Source of the DNA: UBA1479 sp002706405 | GTDB taxonomy: Bacteria > Pseudomonadota > Alphaproteobacteria > Rhodospirillales > Casp-alpha2 | Assembly: GCA_963972255.1 (NCBI GenBank) | Contig: CAXATO010000012.1 | Span: forward strand, 62,001 to 126,000 | Direction: 5' to 3' | DNA: 64,000 nucleotides | Position numbers and translations under genes: made by a program | Shown: piece after piece, positions 1 through 10,592 of the stretch | How positions within the stretch are numbered: position 1 is the stretch's first letter | Layout of the letters: each line of letters begins with the position of its first letter | Notes under the pieces: generated by a model | What the model was told of the DNA's origin: nothing | Database searches by the model: none | Seen by the model: only the letters and a program-made list of their open reading frames with translations

Positions 1-240
1 GGTCAGGGTCTTGGCTTTCTTGTCGAGCGAGAGCGTGATGCGAAAGCCGGGATCGCCCTCGATCAATTTGGGTTCGGTCAGCGCCTGATAGCGCAGCTTG
101 TCGCAGGCGTCGGACGCGTTGGAGATCAGCTCGCGAAGGAAGATTTCCTTCTGGCTGTACAGCGAGTGGGCGACGATATCGAGAAGCTTGCCCACTTCGG
201 CCTGAAAGGCATGGGTTTCGACTTTGGTTTCCACGGTCAT
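1..240 (-). CDS. htpG: Molecular chaperone HtpG (Hsp90), N-terminal part only
   Basis: This is the first 80 codons of a minus-strand gene that runs off the left edge. The translation starts MTVETKVETHAFQAEVGKLL and continues with the Hsp90 N-terminal ATPase signature SLYSQKEIFLRELISNASDA, in which the Glu and Asn are conserved ATP-site residues. HtpG is the bacterial Hsp90, a cytosolic ATP-driven chaperone that remodels client proteins. The start is the ATG at 240-238, the first one in frame with the motif. It is divergent from pcm, with about 120 bp between the two starts. The family assignment is secure; nothing can be said about the rest of the protein. Confidence 0.95.
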   Translation of the reverse strand, partial: MTVETKVETHAFQAEVGKLLDIVAHSLYSQKEIFLRELISNASDACDKLRYQALTEPKLIEGDPGFRITLSLDKKAKTLT

Positions 241-359
241 GGCACATCTACCCCCAAATTGTGGTCTCGGGGCGCCGATTTCGGCGCGTCTTGCTCTTGG
301 AGGGCGAGATATGTGACGGTGAGCCGAAGTTTGCAACCCCCGAAGGCGGCGGTGGGACC

Positions 360-1043
360 ATGGCGGAAGACGACCCCTTTGCGGAAAAGCGCCGGCGCCT
401 GCTGGATGAAATCGCGCAGGACGCCCGCGACACGGCGTTCTGGACCGGGCGCAAGGCCTTCTCCGATCGTACCATGGCGGCGGTCGACGCCGTGCCCCGG
501 CATGTCTTCATGCGGGACGGGGATGCCGTCGTCGCCTATATCAACCGGCCCCAGCCCATCGGCCACGGCCAGACCATTTCCCAGCCCTTTATCGTCGCAC
601 TGATGACCGACCTTCTGGACCTGGGCGGCACCGAAAAGGTGCTGGAGATCGGCACCGGGTCCGGCTACCAGGCGGCCGTGCTGGCCCATGCGGCGGGCCG
701 CGTGTTCACGGTCGAGGTGGTCGAAGAACTGGGCCGGGCGGCGATGGAGCGGCTCACGGCCCTGCACCTGGACAACGTGTTCGTGCGCATCGGTGACGGC
801 TATCAGGGCTGGCCCGAGGAAGCGCCCTTCGACGCGATCATCGTGACGGCGGCGCCGGAACGCCTGCCGGAAGACCTCGTTCGCCAGCTTCGCCCCGGCG
901 GGCGGATGATCGTTCCCATCGGTCCCGCCCATGACCGCCAGAACCTGACCCTGCTGACCAAGGGGGCGGACGGCCGGGCCACCGTCGACAGCGTCCTGCC
1001 GGTCGCCTTCGTGCCGATGGTAAAGGGGGCGGGATCGGCGTAA
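360..1043 (+). CDS. pcm: Protein-L-isoaspartate O-methyltransferase family protein
   Basis: A SAM-dependent methyltransferase of the PCMT family, 227 residues, cytosolic. Family members methylate isoaspartyl residues in aged proteins and so start their repair. The glycine-rich SAM loop VLEIGTGSGYQAAVLA is near residues 95-110, preceded by the PCMT-typical GHGQTISQPFIVALM segment and followed by FDAIIVTAAPERLPEDL and the PGGRMIVPIG strand. I chose ATG 360 rather than the upstream in-frame ATG at 261, because the extra 33 residues are Arg/Gly-rich and match nothing in the family; a GGCGGTGGG stretch just before 360 could serve as a weak ribosome site. Some PCMT homologues have other substrates, so the repair role is a family inference. 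Confidence 0.9.
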   Translation: MAEDDPFAEKRRRLLDEIAQDARDTAFWTGRKAFSDRTMAAVDAVPRHVFMRDGDAVVAYINRPQPIGHGQTISQPFIVALMTDLLDLGGTEKVLEIGTGSGYQAAVLAHAAGRVFTVEVVEELGRAAMERLTALHLDNVFVRIGDGYQGWPEEAPFDAIIVTAAPERLPEDLVRQLRPGGRMIVPIGPAHDRQNLTLLTKGADGRATVDSVLPVAFVPMVKGAGSA

Positions 1044-1086
1044 CGCCCTTGCGCCGGGCGGCCGACGGGGCGACATTTAGGGCGTC

Positions 1087-3638
<2,552 letters not shown>

Positions 3639-3642
<4 letters not shown>

Positions 3643-4040
3643 CGGAAGGCGGGGGCGGCAATCTGCGGCTGGACAAGTGGCTGTGGTTCGCGCGGTTCTT
3701 CAAGACCCGCTCGCTGGCCACCAAATACGTGCAGTCGGGCAAACTGCGGGTCAACACGGTGACCATCGCCAAGCCCCATTACGCGGTGAAGGTCGGCGAT
3801 GTGCTGACCTTTCCCATGCGGGTCGGGATCAAGGTCGTGAAGGTGCTGGACCTGGGCACGCGCCGGGGACCGGCCCCGGAAGCCCAGGCGCTGTACGAAG
3901 ACCTGTCGCCTCCGCCGCCGCCGAAAGACGGCGACGATATCGACCGTCCGGGCCGGGTCGCCCCGCGCGATGCCGGCAGCGGTCGGCCGACCAAGCGCGA
4001 GCGGCGGGAAACCGACCGCCTGCGCGGTGAGGATATATAG
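3639..4040 (+). CDS. hslR: S4-domain RNA-binding protein (Hsp15-like)
   Basis: A 133-residue protein with an S4 domain in residues 9-70 (LRLDKWLWFARFFKTRSLAT... SGKLRVN...). The spacing is that of Hsp15/HslR, which binds stalled 50S subunits carrying nascent peptide and helps recycle them. The C-terminal 60 residues are a charged Pro/Arg/Asp-rich tail. The ATG overlaps the helicase stop codon by four bases, so it depends on translation of the upstream gene. In many alphaproteobacteria this S4 gene lies next to a 7Fe ferredoxin and carD; here both are within 2.5 kb downstream, with a methyltransferase and a TerB-like gene in between. The exact ribosomal role is inferred from the family. Confidence 0.82.
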
Positions 4041-4066
4041 GCGCCGTTGGGCGAGCGGGGCAGGGG

Positions 4067-4690
4067 CTAGGCCATGCCCGCGCGTTTTTTGAAGATCACC
4101 GACAGGTTGTTGGCGGGCATCTTCACCGTTTCCACCAGATGCAGGCCGCATCCGCGGGCTTCCAGCGCCACGTCGTCCAGATTGCGCACGCCCCAGTCGG
4201 GATTCTCGGCCCGCAGGCTGGCGTCGAAGCGGGCATTGCTGTCGGCCGTATGCATGCCGCCCACGGTGAAGGGGCCGTACAGGTACAGCACCCCGCCTTC
4301 GGGGAGCACGTCCCGCGCCCCGGAAAGCAACCCCAGGCAAGCGGCCCAGGGCGCGATATGGATCATGTTCACGGACATCACCGCCGCCGCCTGGGAGATC
4401 GGCCAGGGACGGCGGGTTGCGTCCAGGTCCAGGGCCGGCGGCAGATCCAGCCCGGCATGGCGGGCCCAGGCGTCGACGGAGGCCCGATAATGCGGGTCCG
4501 GGTCCGTGGCCTGCCAGTCCAGGTGGGGCAGGGCTTGGGCGAAGGCGGCGATATGCTGGCCCGAGCCGGACCCGATCTCCAGGACCAGGCCTTCGGCCGG
4601 CAGCACGCGGGCCAGGACGTCCAGGATCGCGGTCTGATTACGGCCGGTTGCGGGAAAATTCAGGCGCGGATCGTCGGGTGATGGGCTCAT
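4067..4690 (-). CDS. DUF938 family SAM-dependent methyltransferase
   Basis: A 207-residue protein of the DUF938 family. It has a class-I methyltransferase fold: the SAM loop VLEIGSGSGQHIAAFA lies near residues 35-50, an acidic ATDPDP motif follows, and further on there are SVNMIHIAPW and a YLYGPF strand. Start: ATG 4690 (MSPSPDDPRLNFPA), because the eight residues upstream (from an ATG at 4714) are not family-like. The substrate of this family is unknown to me. The gene is convergent with the S4 gene (26 bp apart) and divergent from the TerB-like gene, so it is probably transcribed alone. Confidence 0.82.
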   Translation of the reverse strand: MSPSPDDPRLNFPATGRNQTAILDVLARVLPAEGLVLEIGSGSGQHIAAFAQALPHLDWQATDPDPHYRASVDAWARHAGLDLPPALDLDATRRPWPISQAAAVMSVNMIHIAPWAACLGLLSGARDVLPEGGVLYLYGPFTVGGMHTADSNARFDASLRAENPDWGVRNLDDVALEARGCGLHLVETVKMPANNLSVIFKKRAGMA

Positions 4691-4786
4691 GGTCCCGAGG
4701 TTTAGGTGGGGCAATCGGCGGGGGCAAGGAAAACCCGCAACTTTGCTGTGGTTGAGAGGATCGCCCGTGCGTGCTAACTGACGTCC

Positions 4787-5263
4787 ATGCTAGCCAAATT
4801 GAAATCCTGGGCCGACCGCCTTTCCACGGATGCGACCGCGGCCCCCGTGGCCGGAGAACGCGAACTGGAAGCCGCCACGGCCCTCCTGCTGGTCGAGGCG
4901 GCGTCCCTCGACGGTGAGTTCGGCGGTGAAGAGGAAACCGCTATCCGGGCCCTGTTGACCGAGGAATTCAATCTGGAGGACGGCGAGGCCGACGTCCTGA
5001 TCGCCGAGGCCAAGGAACGCGCGGACCACTCGGTCGAGTTCTATGGCATGACCCGCACCATCAAGGATCGCATGGCGCCCGAGGACCGGGTCCGAATTCT
5101 CGAAATGGTCTGGGCCGTCGCCTATGCGGACGGTGAACTCCACGACTTCGAGGCCAGCCTGGCGCGCCGGGTCGCTGGACTGCTTCATGTATCGGATCGT
5201 GACAGCGGCGAAGCCCGGAAACGCGCCCGCGCGCGGCTTGAGCACGGCACGGATAGGGCGTAA
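4787..5263 (+). CDS. TerB-like (tellurite-resistance-type) acidic protein
   Basis: A 158-residue, strongly acidic, helical protein matching the TerB/DjlA N-terminal-like fold: LEAATALLLVEAASLDGEFGGEEETAIRALL repeats in pattern as RVRILEMVWAVAYADGELHDFE. The two aD-G-E-F/L-H acidic turns (DGEFGGEE and DGELHDFE) correspond to the metal-binding corners of TerB. It is probably cytosolic. There are no other ter genes nearby, so a link to tellurite is not supported; this stand-alone form is widespread in alphaproteobacteria and its role is unknown. It has no signal peptide. Confidence 0.78.
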   Translation: MLAKLKSWADRLSTDATAAPVAGERELEAATALLLVEAASLDGEFGGEEETAIRALLTEEFNLEDGEADVLIAEAKERADHSVEFYGMTRTIKDRMAPEDRVRILEMVWAVAYADGELHDFEASLARRVAGLLHVSDRDSGEARKRARARLEHGTDRA

Positions 5264-5359
5264 GTAAATGCCCCTGCCGATGCATTTTGCAAACTTATTG
5301 CTTGTTTGGCCTAACGGCTTTCTGGATTTATTGAACTCATCGACCTTACGGAGCCCGCA

Positions 5360-5610
5360 ATGACCTATATCGTCACCGAAAACTGCGTTAAATGTAAATT
5401 CCAGGACTGCGTGGAAGTCTGCCCCGTGGATTGCTTCTACGAAGGGGAAAACTTCCTGGTCATCCATCCCGACGAATGATCAATACCAAGTTCGCGAGCC
5501 AGTGGCCCAACATCACCTCCAAGGGGGAAAGCCCCCCCGATGCCGACGAATGGAACGGCAAGGAAGGCAAGAAGGAACTCCTGAGCCCGAATCCGGGTCA
5601 GGGTAACTGA
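5360..5610 (+). pseudogene. fdxA: 7Fe ferredoxin FdxA, broken by an internal deletion
   Basis: The 5' part encodes a typical FdxA start, MTYIVTENCVKCKFQDC..., with the first Cys cluster CxxCxxxxC...CPVDC, and proceeds to VIHPDE at codon 39, where a TGA (5477-5479) ends the frame. The family's C-terminal part resumes in another frame right at 5479 (INTKFASQWPNIT... to TGA 5608-5610). What is missing is the second Cys motif (usually C-x2-C-x2-C-x3-CP) and the stretch to the conserved Trp-Pro-Asn: roughly 29 codons plus one base, since the frame offset requires a loss of 3n+1 bases. The TG at the junction could be a microhomology (Cys TGC and a Leu CTG codon). It is either a real deletion or an assembly error. 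It lies in the usual neighbourhood with carD. Confidence 0.85.
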
Positions 5611-6031
5611 TTCGGCCTTCCGCGCGCCCTCCGTGGGCGTGCGCCTTCTGGCATGTAGCGCCCGGCGGGAATCCCGCCGGGTTCGCGCCCTGTTGTGCAT
5701 CTGCGAAGTGAAGGGTGGTTTTTACCCTTAAATTATGTTACAATCCTCAATTGTTGGCCCAAAGGTCTATGCCCCTCGGAATCGCCCATCTGTCCGTCCG
5801 GGGGGATTTTTTCGGCCAACATTCGGCTGTGGGATGGGCGCGGGAGCGCCTGCCGGGGAAGACAGCCGCCCGCTTCAGGATAGGTTTGGTCAGCGGCCAC
5901 GTTCAGTGTCGCCGGGCGGATTTTGTACTCCCTGAAGCATGCTGCCGGTCCGTACTCGTCAGGACGAGCGGACTGTGGCGGGCTCGGGCAGCCCAATGAC
6001 AAGAAGGGTAATATCGGAGTTGACCTCACCT
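5611..6031. other. 421-bp gap before carD with two stem-loops
   Basis: No coding sequence is supported here. 5661-5669 and 5673-5681 form a perfect 9-bp stem (CCCGGCGGG / CCCGCCGGG, loop AAT), possibly a terminator for the ferredoxin transcript although no T-run follows. A second short inverted repeat (AAGGGT...ACCCTT) lies near 5711-5729, directly before an AT-rich stretch with TTACAAT at about 5741-5748 that could be a -10 element for carD. The rest (5760-6000) resembles no RNA I know, and the long leader before carD is unexplained. Confidence 0.4.
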
Positions 6032-6535
6032 ATGTCCAAACAAGAAGAACTGCAGATCGATACCGGCGACTATGTCGTCTATCCGACGCACGGCGTCGGC
6101 AAGGTCATCGGCGTCGAAACCGAAGAAATCGCGGGCCACAAGCTCGATCTTTTCGTCATTTCCTTTGATAAAGACCGGATGACCCTGCGGGTGCCCGTGT
6201 CCAAGGCCCCGACCTCGGGCCTGCGCAAGCTGTCGACGCGCAAGATCATGGAAGAGGCGATGACAACCCTTAAAGGCCGGGCGCGTGTCAAACGCACCAT
6301 GTGGAGCCGCCGGGCCCAGGAATACGAAGCCAAGATCAACTCGGGCAATCCCGTATCCATTGCCGAGGTCGTTCGCGACCTGCACCGCAATGTGGGGCAG
6401 CCCGACCAGTCGTTCTCCGAACGTCAGATCTATGAAGCCGCCCGCGACCGTCTGGCCGCGGAACTGGCGGCCGTCGACAAGACGGACGTGGAAAAGGCGA
6501 CGGAAAAGCTGGAAAAAGTTCTGCGCGCCGCCTGA
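6032..6535 (+). CDS. carD: CarD/CdnL-type RNA polymerase-binding regulator
   Basis: A 167-residue protein. Residues 10-70 form the CarD N-terminal RNA-polymerase-interacting domain (GDYVVYPTHGVGKVIGVETEEIAGHKLDLFVISF...), and the rest is the helical DNA-binding part (WSRRAQEYEAKINSGNP, SERQIYEAARDRLAAELA). CarD/CdnL stabilises open complexes at rRNA and other housekeeping promoters. The start is ATG 6032 (MSKQEEL); 31 upstream in-frame residues from 5939 are not conserved in pattern. In alphaproteobacteria the gene usually follows fdxA, as here. It ends just before a strong hairpin at 6579-6630. Confidence 0.93.
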   Translation: MSKQEELQIDTGDYVVYPTHGVGKVIGVETEEIAGHKLDLFVISFDKDRMTLRVPVSKAPTSGLRKLSTRKIMEEAMTTLKGRARVKRTMWSRRAQEYEAKINSGNPVSIAEVVRDLHRNVGQPDQSFSERQIYEAARDRLAAELAAVDKTDVEKATEKLEKVLRAA

Positions 6536-6578
6536 TTTCAGGCAGTGCGTCGCCCGCGCGCCGGGCGTCCGATAAGGC

Positions 6579-6630
6579 AAACGGCCGGAGTATCCTGACC
6601 TCCTCGCGGAGATGGATTCCCGGCCGTTTT
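6579..6630 (+). terminator. Stem-loop terminator after carD
   Basis: AAACGGCCGG (6579-6588) pairs perfectly with CCGGCCGTTT (6620-6629), and the 31-nt loop contains a smaller CTCC/GGAG hairpin. A TTTT run follows at the end of the second arm. It lies 44 bp after the carD stop. The large loop is unusual, but the stem is perfect. Confidence 0.7.
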
Positions 6631-6738
6631 CCGTTTCCGGGCGGCGCCAGCGATGGGTCGCATGCCCAGACCAATAAAATCCTCCACCTTTTCACATAAA
6701 AAGATATGCTCACTCTGGGGAATGAGGAGTGTGTGAAG

Positions 6739-7281
6739 GTGACGGAGACACTGCCCGCTGAGACCGGGCTTGCCGTCGTCCGCGATCGTGTCGCGGCGTT
6801 GACGGATTCATCCAAAGTGCTGCAGTTCTGCGATTTCATCATCACGGGTCTGGGCGATGGGGCGTTGCCGACCTATGAATCCATCGATCTGATGCAGGTT
6901 CCGCATCTCGCCCCGCATATCTTCGTCCATGATTATCGCGGCGGGATCGACCAAGGCATGCTGGTCAAATTTTCCGGCACGGCCATCGACGAGCATTACG
7001 GCAAGGTCCTGCAGGGCCGCTATGTCGAAGAAGTCTATACGGGCAGCGACGGCCCCGGGCTTTATTTCCCGCTCCATTACCGCGCCATTGCGGACCGGCG
7101 CCCGTTTTTCGCCCGCCGCTCCGTTCTGTTCGACCAGGGCCGGCCGATGGAGCGTTACAAGCAATCGACGACGCTGTATTTCCCCTGTTCGTCAGACGGC
7201 ATGTCCACCGATTACGGGGTCGGCATGGTCATATTCGAACCGGTGCGGACGGAAACGAAAGCGGTTTATATGATGCTGTGA
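6739..7281 (+). CDS. PAS_5-family protein
   Basis: A protein of about 180 residues with the pattern of the PAS_5 family (formerly DUF1488-like PAS proteins of Rhodospirillales): ALPTYESIDLMQVPHLAPHIFVHDY..., MLVKFSGTAIDEHYGKVLQGRYVEEVYTG..., and a central HYRAIADRRPFFARRSVLF. These proteins carry a PAS fold without an obvious output domain and their ligand is unknown. The start is uncertain: I prefer GTG 6739, nine bases after a GAGGAG ribosome site at 6724-6729. ATG 6706 and GTG 6733 are in frame but poorly spaced, and the TATGCT at 6705-6710 may be a promoter -10. It stands alone and is convergent with the M48 protease gene. Confidence 0.72.
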   Translation: MTETLPAETGLAVVRDRVAALTDSSKVLQFCDFIITGLGDGALPTYESIDLMQVPHLAPHIFVHDYRGGIDQGMLVKFSGTAIDEHYGKVLQGRYVEEVYTGSDGPGLYFPLHYRAIADRRPFFARRSVLFDQGRPMERYKQSTTLYFPCSSDGMSTDYGVGMVIFEPVRTETKAVYMML

Positions 7282-7291
7282 GCGCACCCGG

Positions 7292-8764
7292 TCACGGTGT
7301 GACGACCTTGACCTTGGTGCCGGGTGTCAGCTTGTCCCCCGGCGACATGCCGTTGAGGGTCAGAAACCAATCCAGCTTGTATGATTCCAACGGCATGATG
7401 CCGGCCAGCTTATCCGGCGTGTCGTCCGGGTTCACGGTCAGAACGCGCAGTTTCAGGGTCTTGACCGCTTTGGCCTCGGCCTCCGTCAGGGCGCGGAAGC
7501 TGTAGGTCACGCGGCGCAGGTCCTCGCTGCGCCGCGGCGTCGCCTCGGGCAGGGTGAGAAACAGGAAGCGATAGATTCGGTCCTTCGCGAAGCGGATGGC
7601 GACCAGGCGCACGTCCCGGATCCCTTCCGAAGTATCGGTGCGCGCGCTGCCCGTGGCCGCTTCCAGCCCGTTGATGTCGATGCGTTCGACCCCGCGCAGA
7701 CGCCCACCGCCCCACGAGGACACATATCCGCGAATATCCCGAACCTGGGCCGCTTCCTTCTGGTTCAACTGGTTGAACAGGATGACCGAGCGGTCCGGAC
7801 CGTGGGCCGCCACCTGGGAGGGCGAATTGATCAGGTAGAAGCCGGGCGGCACCTCGAAGCGGATGCGCAGTTCCGGATGTTCGAACACGCGGCCGCGGAC
7901 CACGCCTTCCTCCGGCGAATCGCCCCACAGCATGCCGTCGATGCGGGCCAGATAGTCGTCTCGTCCGACGCGGGGATCGGCGTTGGGGGGCACCCGGGCC
8001 AGGCTGATTGCCTGGGCAATGCGATCGGATGTGCGCGGATGGGTCGACATGATGTTGTCCGCCGGGTCTTCGTCCGGGCGGCCGCGCACGCGCTGGGTGA
8101 TCGACGTGTGCTGCGCCATCTTGCGGAAGAAGGTTTCGAGCGTTCTGGAATCGTAACCGGCCTTGGACATGTAGCGCACGGCCAGCATGTCGGCCTCCAA
8201 TTCCTGCTCGCGGGAATAGGACTGCAGATAGATCTGTCCGACCTGTCCGGCCAGGCGGTTCAGATCACCGGGCACGCCGAACACGGAGCCCAGAATGCTC
8301 GCGCCAAGCAGCCCCAGGTTGGTCGCCATGGCGGCTGAATAGCGCTGCGCCGTATGGCGTGCGGTGATATGGCCGATTTCATGGGCCAGGACGCCGGCCA
8401 TTTCCGCTTCGTTTTCCGCCAGGGCGATCAGGCCTCGGGTGATGTAGACGTAACCGCCGGGCAAGGCGAACGCATTGATGTTCGAATCATTGAGGACCGT
8501 GAAGGTGAACTTCAAATCGGGCCGGTCCGAGGCCTTGGCCAATTTCTCGCCGACCCAGTCGACATAGGTCTGGATCGTCGGGTTTTTGTACTCGCCCCCC
8601 ATTTCCTTGAGGATCTTGGGGTGTTCCTCGGCGCCGACGCGCAGTTCATCGCTTTCCGACATGAAGGCGGTGAAGCTCTGCTCTCCGGTTGCCGGGTTGG
8701 TCGAGCAGGCGGCCGCGAACAGCAATGGTGCGATCAGGGCCAGGGCGGTCAGAAGCGGGCGCAT
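7292..8764 (-). CDS. M48-family metalloprotease lipoprotein (BepA/LoiP-like)
   Basis: A 490-residue protein. It has a lipoprotein signal with the lipobox ending at Cys20 (LLFAAAC). The Zn-protease motif HEIGH is at about residues 128-132, preceded by the M48-typical NAFALPGGYVYITRGLI; the third ligand Glu lies in the ELEADMLAVRYM helix. The C-terminal third contains a GLEAATGSARTD... domain and ends with a LysM-like module (LRVLTVNPDDTPDKLAGIM... LNGMSPGDKLTPGTKVKVV). BepA-type members act in the periplasm on outer-membrane assembly factors. The extra C-terminal part is typical of the alphaproteobacterial subgroup and may bind peptidoglycan (inference). It is the last gene of a minus-strand run with the nuclease and gluQ. 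Confidence 0.88.
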   Translation of the reverse strand: MRPLLTALALIAPLLFAAACSTNPATGEQSFTAFMSESDELRVGAEEHPKILKEMGGEYKNPTIQTYVDWVGEKLAKASDRPDLKFTFTVLNDSNINAFALPGGYVYITRGLIALAENEAEMAGVLAHEIGHITARHTAQRYSAAMATNLGLLGASILGSVFGVPGDLNRLAGQVGQIYLQSYSREQELEADMLAVRYMSKAGYDSRTLETFFRKMAQHTSITQRVRGRPDEDPADNIMSTHPRTSDRIAQAISLARVPPNADPRVGRDDYLARIDGMLWGDSPEEGVVRGRVFEHPELRIRFEVPPGFYLINSPSQVAAHGPDRSVILFNQLNQKEAAQVRDIRGYVSSWGGGRLRGVERIDINGLEAATGSARTDTSEGIRDVRLVAIRFAKDRIYRFLFLTLPEATPRRSEDLRRVTYSFRALTEAEAKAVKTLKLRVLTVNPDDTPDKLAGIMPLESYKLDWFLTLNGMSPGDKLTPGTKVKVVTP

Positions 8765-8789
8765 GCTCGCAATATAGGAAGGAACGAGG

Positions 8790-9581
8790 CTACTTTGCCA
8801 GCACCTCGATCTGTTCCGGGTGGGTCGCTTCGATCATCGGGCCGTTCCAGTCCTTGAGCCAGCCGCGCACGCGGACCTGCCGGCCCTTATACGAATCCGG
8901 CCCCAGGCCCGCGCGTTTGAATAGCCGCGCCGCCTTGCGGTCCAGCCGGATCGTGAAATCCGTGCGCCAATTGGCGCCGAAATTCAGATAGATCACGCCG
9001 CGTACATCGGCGGCATCCGTGACCCGGCCTTCGATGACCTGGAAGGTATCGATGTCGCGGGCCAGGACCTGCGGATCGGCGGCGCGAACCGCATAGAACG
9101 GATCGGCCCAGATGCCGCGCTTGGCCCGGCGGGCGTCTGCTTCCAATTTGTACATCTCGGCGGCGCGTTCGCGATTGTCGGGGAAGGTATAAACCCGCGC
9201 CATGCCGCGGCGGAGCATTTCACCTTGGGCCCATGTCCCGTCGGATCCGACCAGATGGGCCAGCAGCCGCCCGTGGCGATCCATGCGGGCGCTACCATAG
9301 AACAGTTGCACGGGCCGGTTCAGCAGGAGGGATTCCAGCGCCGCCTTGGCTTCCTTGGCCAGCGGCCATTCCTTGAAGCCGATACGCCCCAGCGGCAGCT
9401 TGGGGGCCTGGATGCCGGTCAGGCGGACCTGCGAGGCGCCGACGATGTCCCGATCAAGGAACACGGTGTCGCCATCGACCACGGCGGTGACCACGGCGTC
9501 TTCGCCGGGCGTCAGCGCATCCTGGGCGGCAACAGGGGCCGCCCATAGAAACAAGATAAACAGGAAAGCTGCGACCTTCAT
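8790..9581 (-). CDS. Secreted thermonuclease-family (SNase-like) protein
   Basis: A 263-residue protein with a Sec signal peptide (MKVAAFLFILFLWAAPVAAQ). It has a staphylococcal nuclease-like fold: VVTAVVDGDTVFLDR near residues 30-45, QVRLTGIQAPKLP, and the DRHGRLLAHLV and KRGIWADPFYAVR blocks. The canonical SNase metal and Arg residues (DGDT; RLxGIxxPE) are mostly kept, but the Pro-Glu of the usual site reads PK here, so catalytic activity is uncertain. A second OB-like domain (residues 175-260) follows. Start ATG 9581 (MKVAAF); it overlaps the gluQ stop (9578) by four bases, so the two are probably co-translated. It is likely periplasmic or exported. Confidence 0.82.
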   Translation of the reverse strand: MKVAAFLFILFLWAAPVAAQDALTPGEDAVVTAVVDGDTVFLDRDIVGASQVRLTGIQAPKLPLGRIGFKEWPLAKEAKAALESLLLNRPVQLFYGSARMDRHGRLLAHLVGSDGTWAQGEMLRRGMARVYTFPDNRERAAEMYKLEADARRAKRGIWADPFYAVRAADPQVLARDIDTFQVIEGRVTDAADVRGVIYLNFGANWRTDFTIRLDRKAARLFKRAGLGPDSYKGRQVRVRGWLKDWNGPMIEATHPEQIEVLAK

Positions 9582-10462
9582 GGCATTGCCTCCGCCGTCA
9601 CGCCGGCCATCTCCCATACCTTAGCCGGGGAACGCCCGTCGGCGCGTAGGTTTTCGATGGTTTGCGCCTTGTCCCGTTTCGCCAGGCGTTTGCCGTCCGG
9701 CCCCGTCAGCAGGTCGTGATGGCGGTAGACCGGCGTGTCCAGGCCGAGCAGCGCTTGCAGCAGGCGGTGGACGTGGGTCGCGTCGAACAGGTCCTGGCCG
9801 CGGGTCACGCAGGTCACGCCCTGGAGGTGATCGTCCAGGGTGACGGACAGATGATAGCTGGTCGGCGTGTCCTTGCGCGCCAGCACCACGTCCCCGAACA
9901 GCTCGGGCCGTGCGGTCTGCGACCCCTGATCCAGATCGATCCAGGCGAGCGGAACGGTTCTGACCATTGCGGCGTCCGTCTTCAGGCGCAGGGCAAAAGC
10001 CTCGCCCGCGGCCATGCGGTCGGCGGCCAGGCCCGGGTCCAGGGTCCGGCAGGTGCCGGGATACAGCGGCCCGTCCGGGCCATGCGGCGCATTCCCGGCG
10101 GCCGCGATTTCGGCCGCGATGTCCTTGCGGGTGCAGAAGCAGGGATAAATCAGCCCCTGGTCCTTGAGACCGTCCAGGGCTTTCGCATAATCCGCCAGGT
10201 GATCGGACTGGCGGCGCACCGGGGTTTCCCAGGTGAGGCCCAGCCAGGCCAGATCCTCGATAATGCCGTCTTCGAATTCCGGCCGGCAGCGGCCCTGGTC
10301 GATATCCTCGATCCGCACTAGAAACCGCCCGCCGTCCGCGGCCGCCTGGGCCCAGGCGAACCAAGCCGAATAGGCGTGGCCCAGATGCAGGCGGCCTGTC
10401 GGGCTGGGCGCGAAGCGCGTGACGGTGTCCCCGGGCGGGGCGGTGGTCTTTTTGGGCGGCAT
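9578..10462 (-). CDS. gluQ: Glutamyl-Q tRNA(Asp) synthetase
   Basis: A 294-residue paralogue of glutamyl-tRNA synthetase without the anticodon-binding half. This is the hallmark of GluQRS, which attaches glutamate to queuosine at position 34 of tRNA-Asp. Visible motifs: TRFAPSPTGRLHLGHAYSAW (HIGH-type motif HLGH), LVRIEDID, the Cys-rich insertion YPCFCTRKDI, and the KMSKS-equivalent KRLAKRDK near residue 250. The length and the missing C-terminal domain separate it from gltX. It is upstream of, and overlaps, the thermonuclease gene. The start ATG 10462 follows a 130-bp gap shared with the divergent esterase gene. Confidence 0.93.
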   Translation of the reverse strand: MPPKKTTAPPGDTVTRFAPSPTGRLHLGHAYSAWFAWAQAAADGGRFLVRIEDIDQGRCRPEFEDGIIEDLAWLGLTWETPVRRQSDHLADYAKALDGLKDQGLIYPCFCTRKDIAAEIAAAGNAPHGPDGPLYPGTCRTLDPGLAADRMAAGEAFALRLKTDAAMVRTVPLAWIDLDQGSQTARPELFGDVVLARKDTPTSYHLSVTLDDHLQGVTCVTRGQDLFDATHVHRLLQALLGLDTPVYRHHDLLTGPDGKRLAKRDKAQTIENLRADGRSPAKVWEMAGVTAEAMP

Positions 10463-10592
10463 GGGTCGTGATCGGGCCTTTCTGACGAAAATTCGGCGTC
10501 CATCGGCACCATTCGTTAACCATTCTGGGGTAACAAGAAGGACCGGTACCAGCCATATTACCGTCCCTGCAAAGAATTAGACGAGCCCTGCC

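Noticed and set aside
4787..5263. Tellurite resistance operon
   Set aside because: Only a TerB-like single gene is present; no terA, terC, terD or terZ nearby.
5360..5610. In-frame TGA in fdxA read as selenocysteine at a Cys position
   Set aside because: The sequence after TGA in that frame is not ferredoxin-like; the true C-terminus continues in another frame, so a deletion explains it.
5611..6031. A structured small RNA (SRP or 6S type) before carD
   Set aside because: I could find the stem-loops but none of the conserved SRP or 6S motifs.
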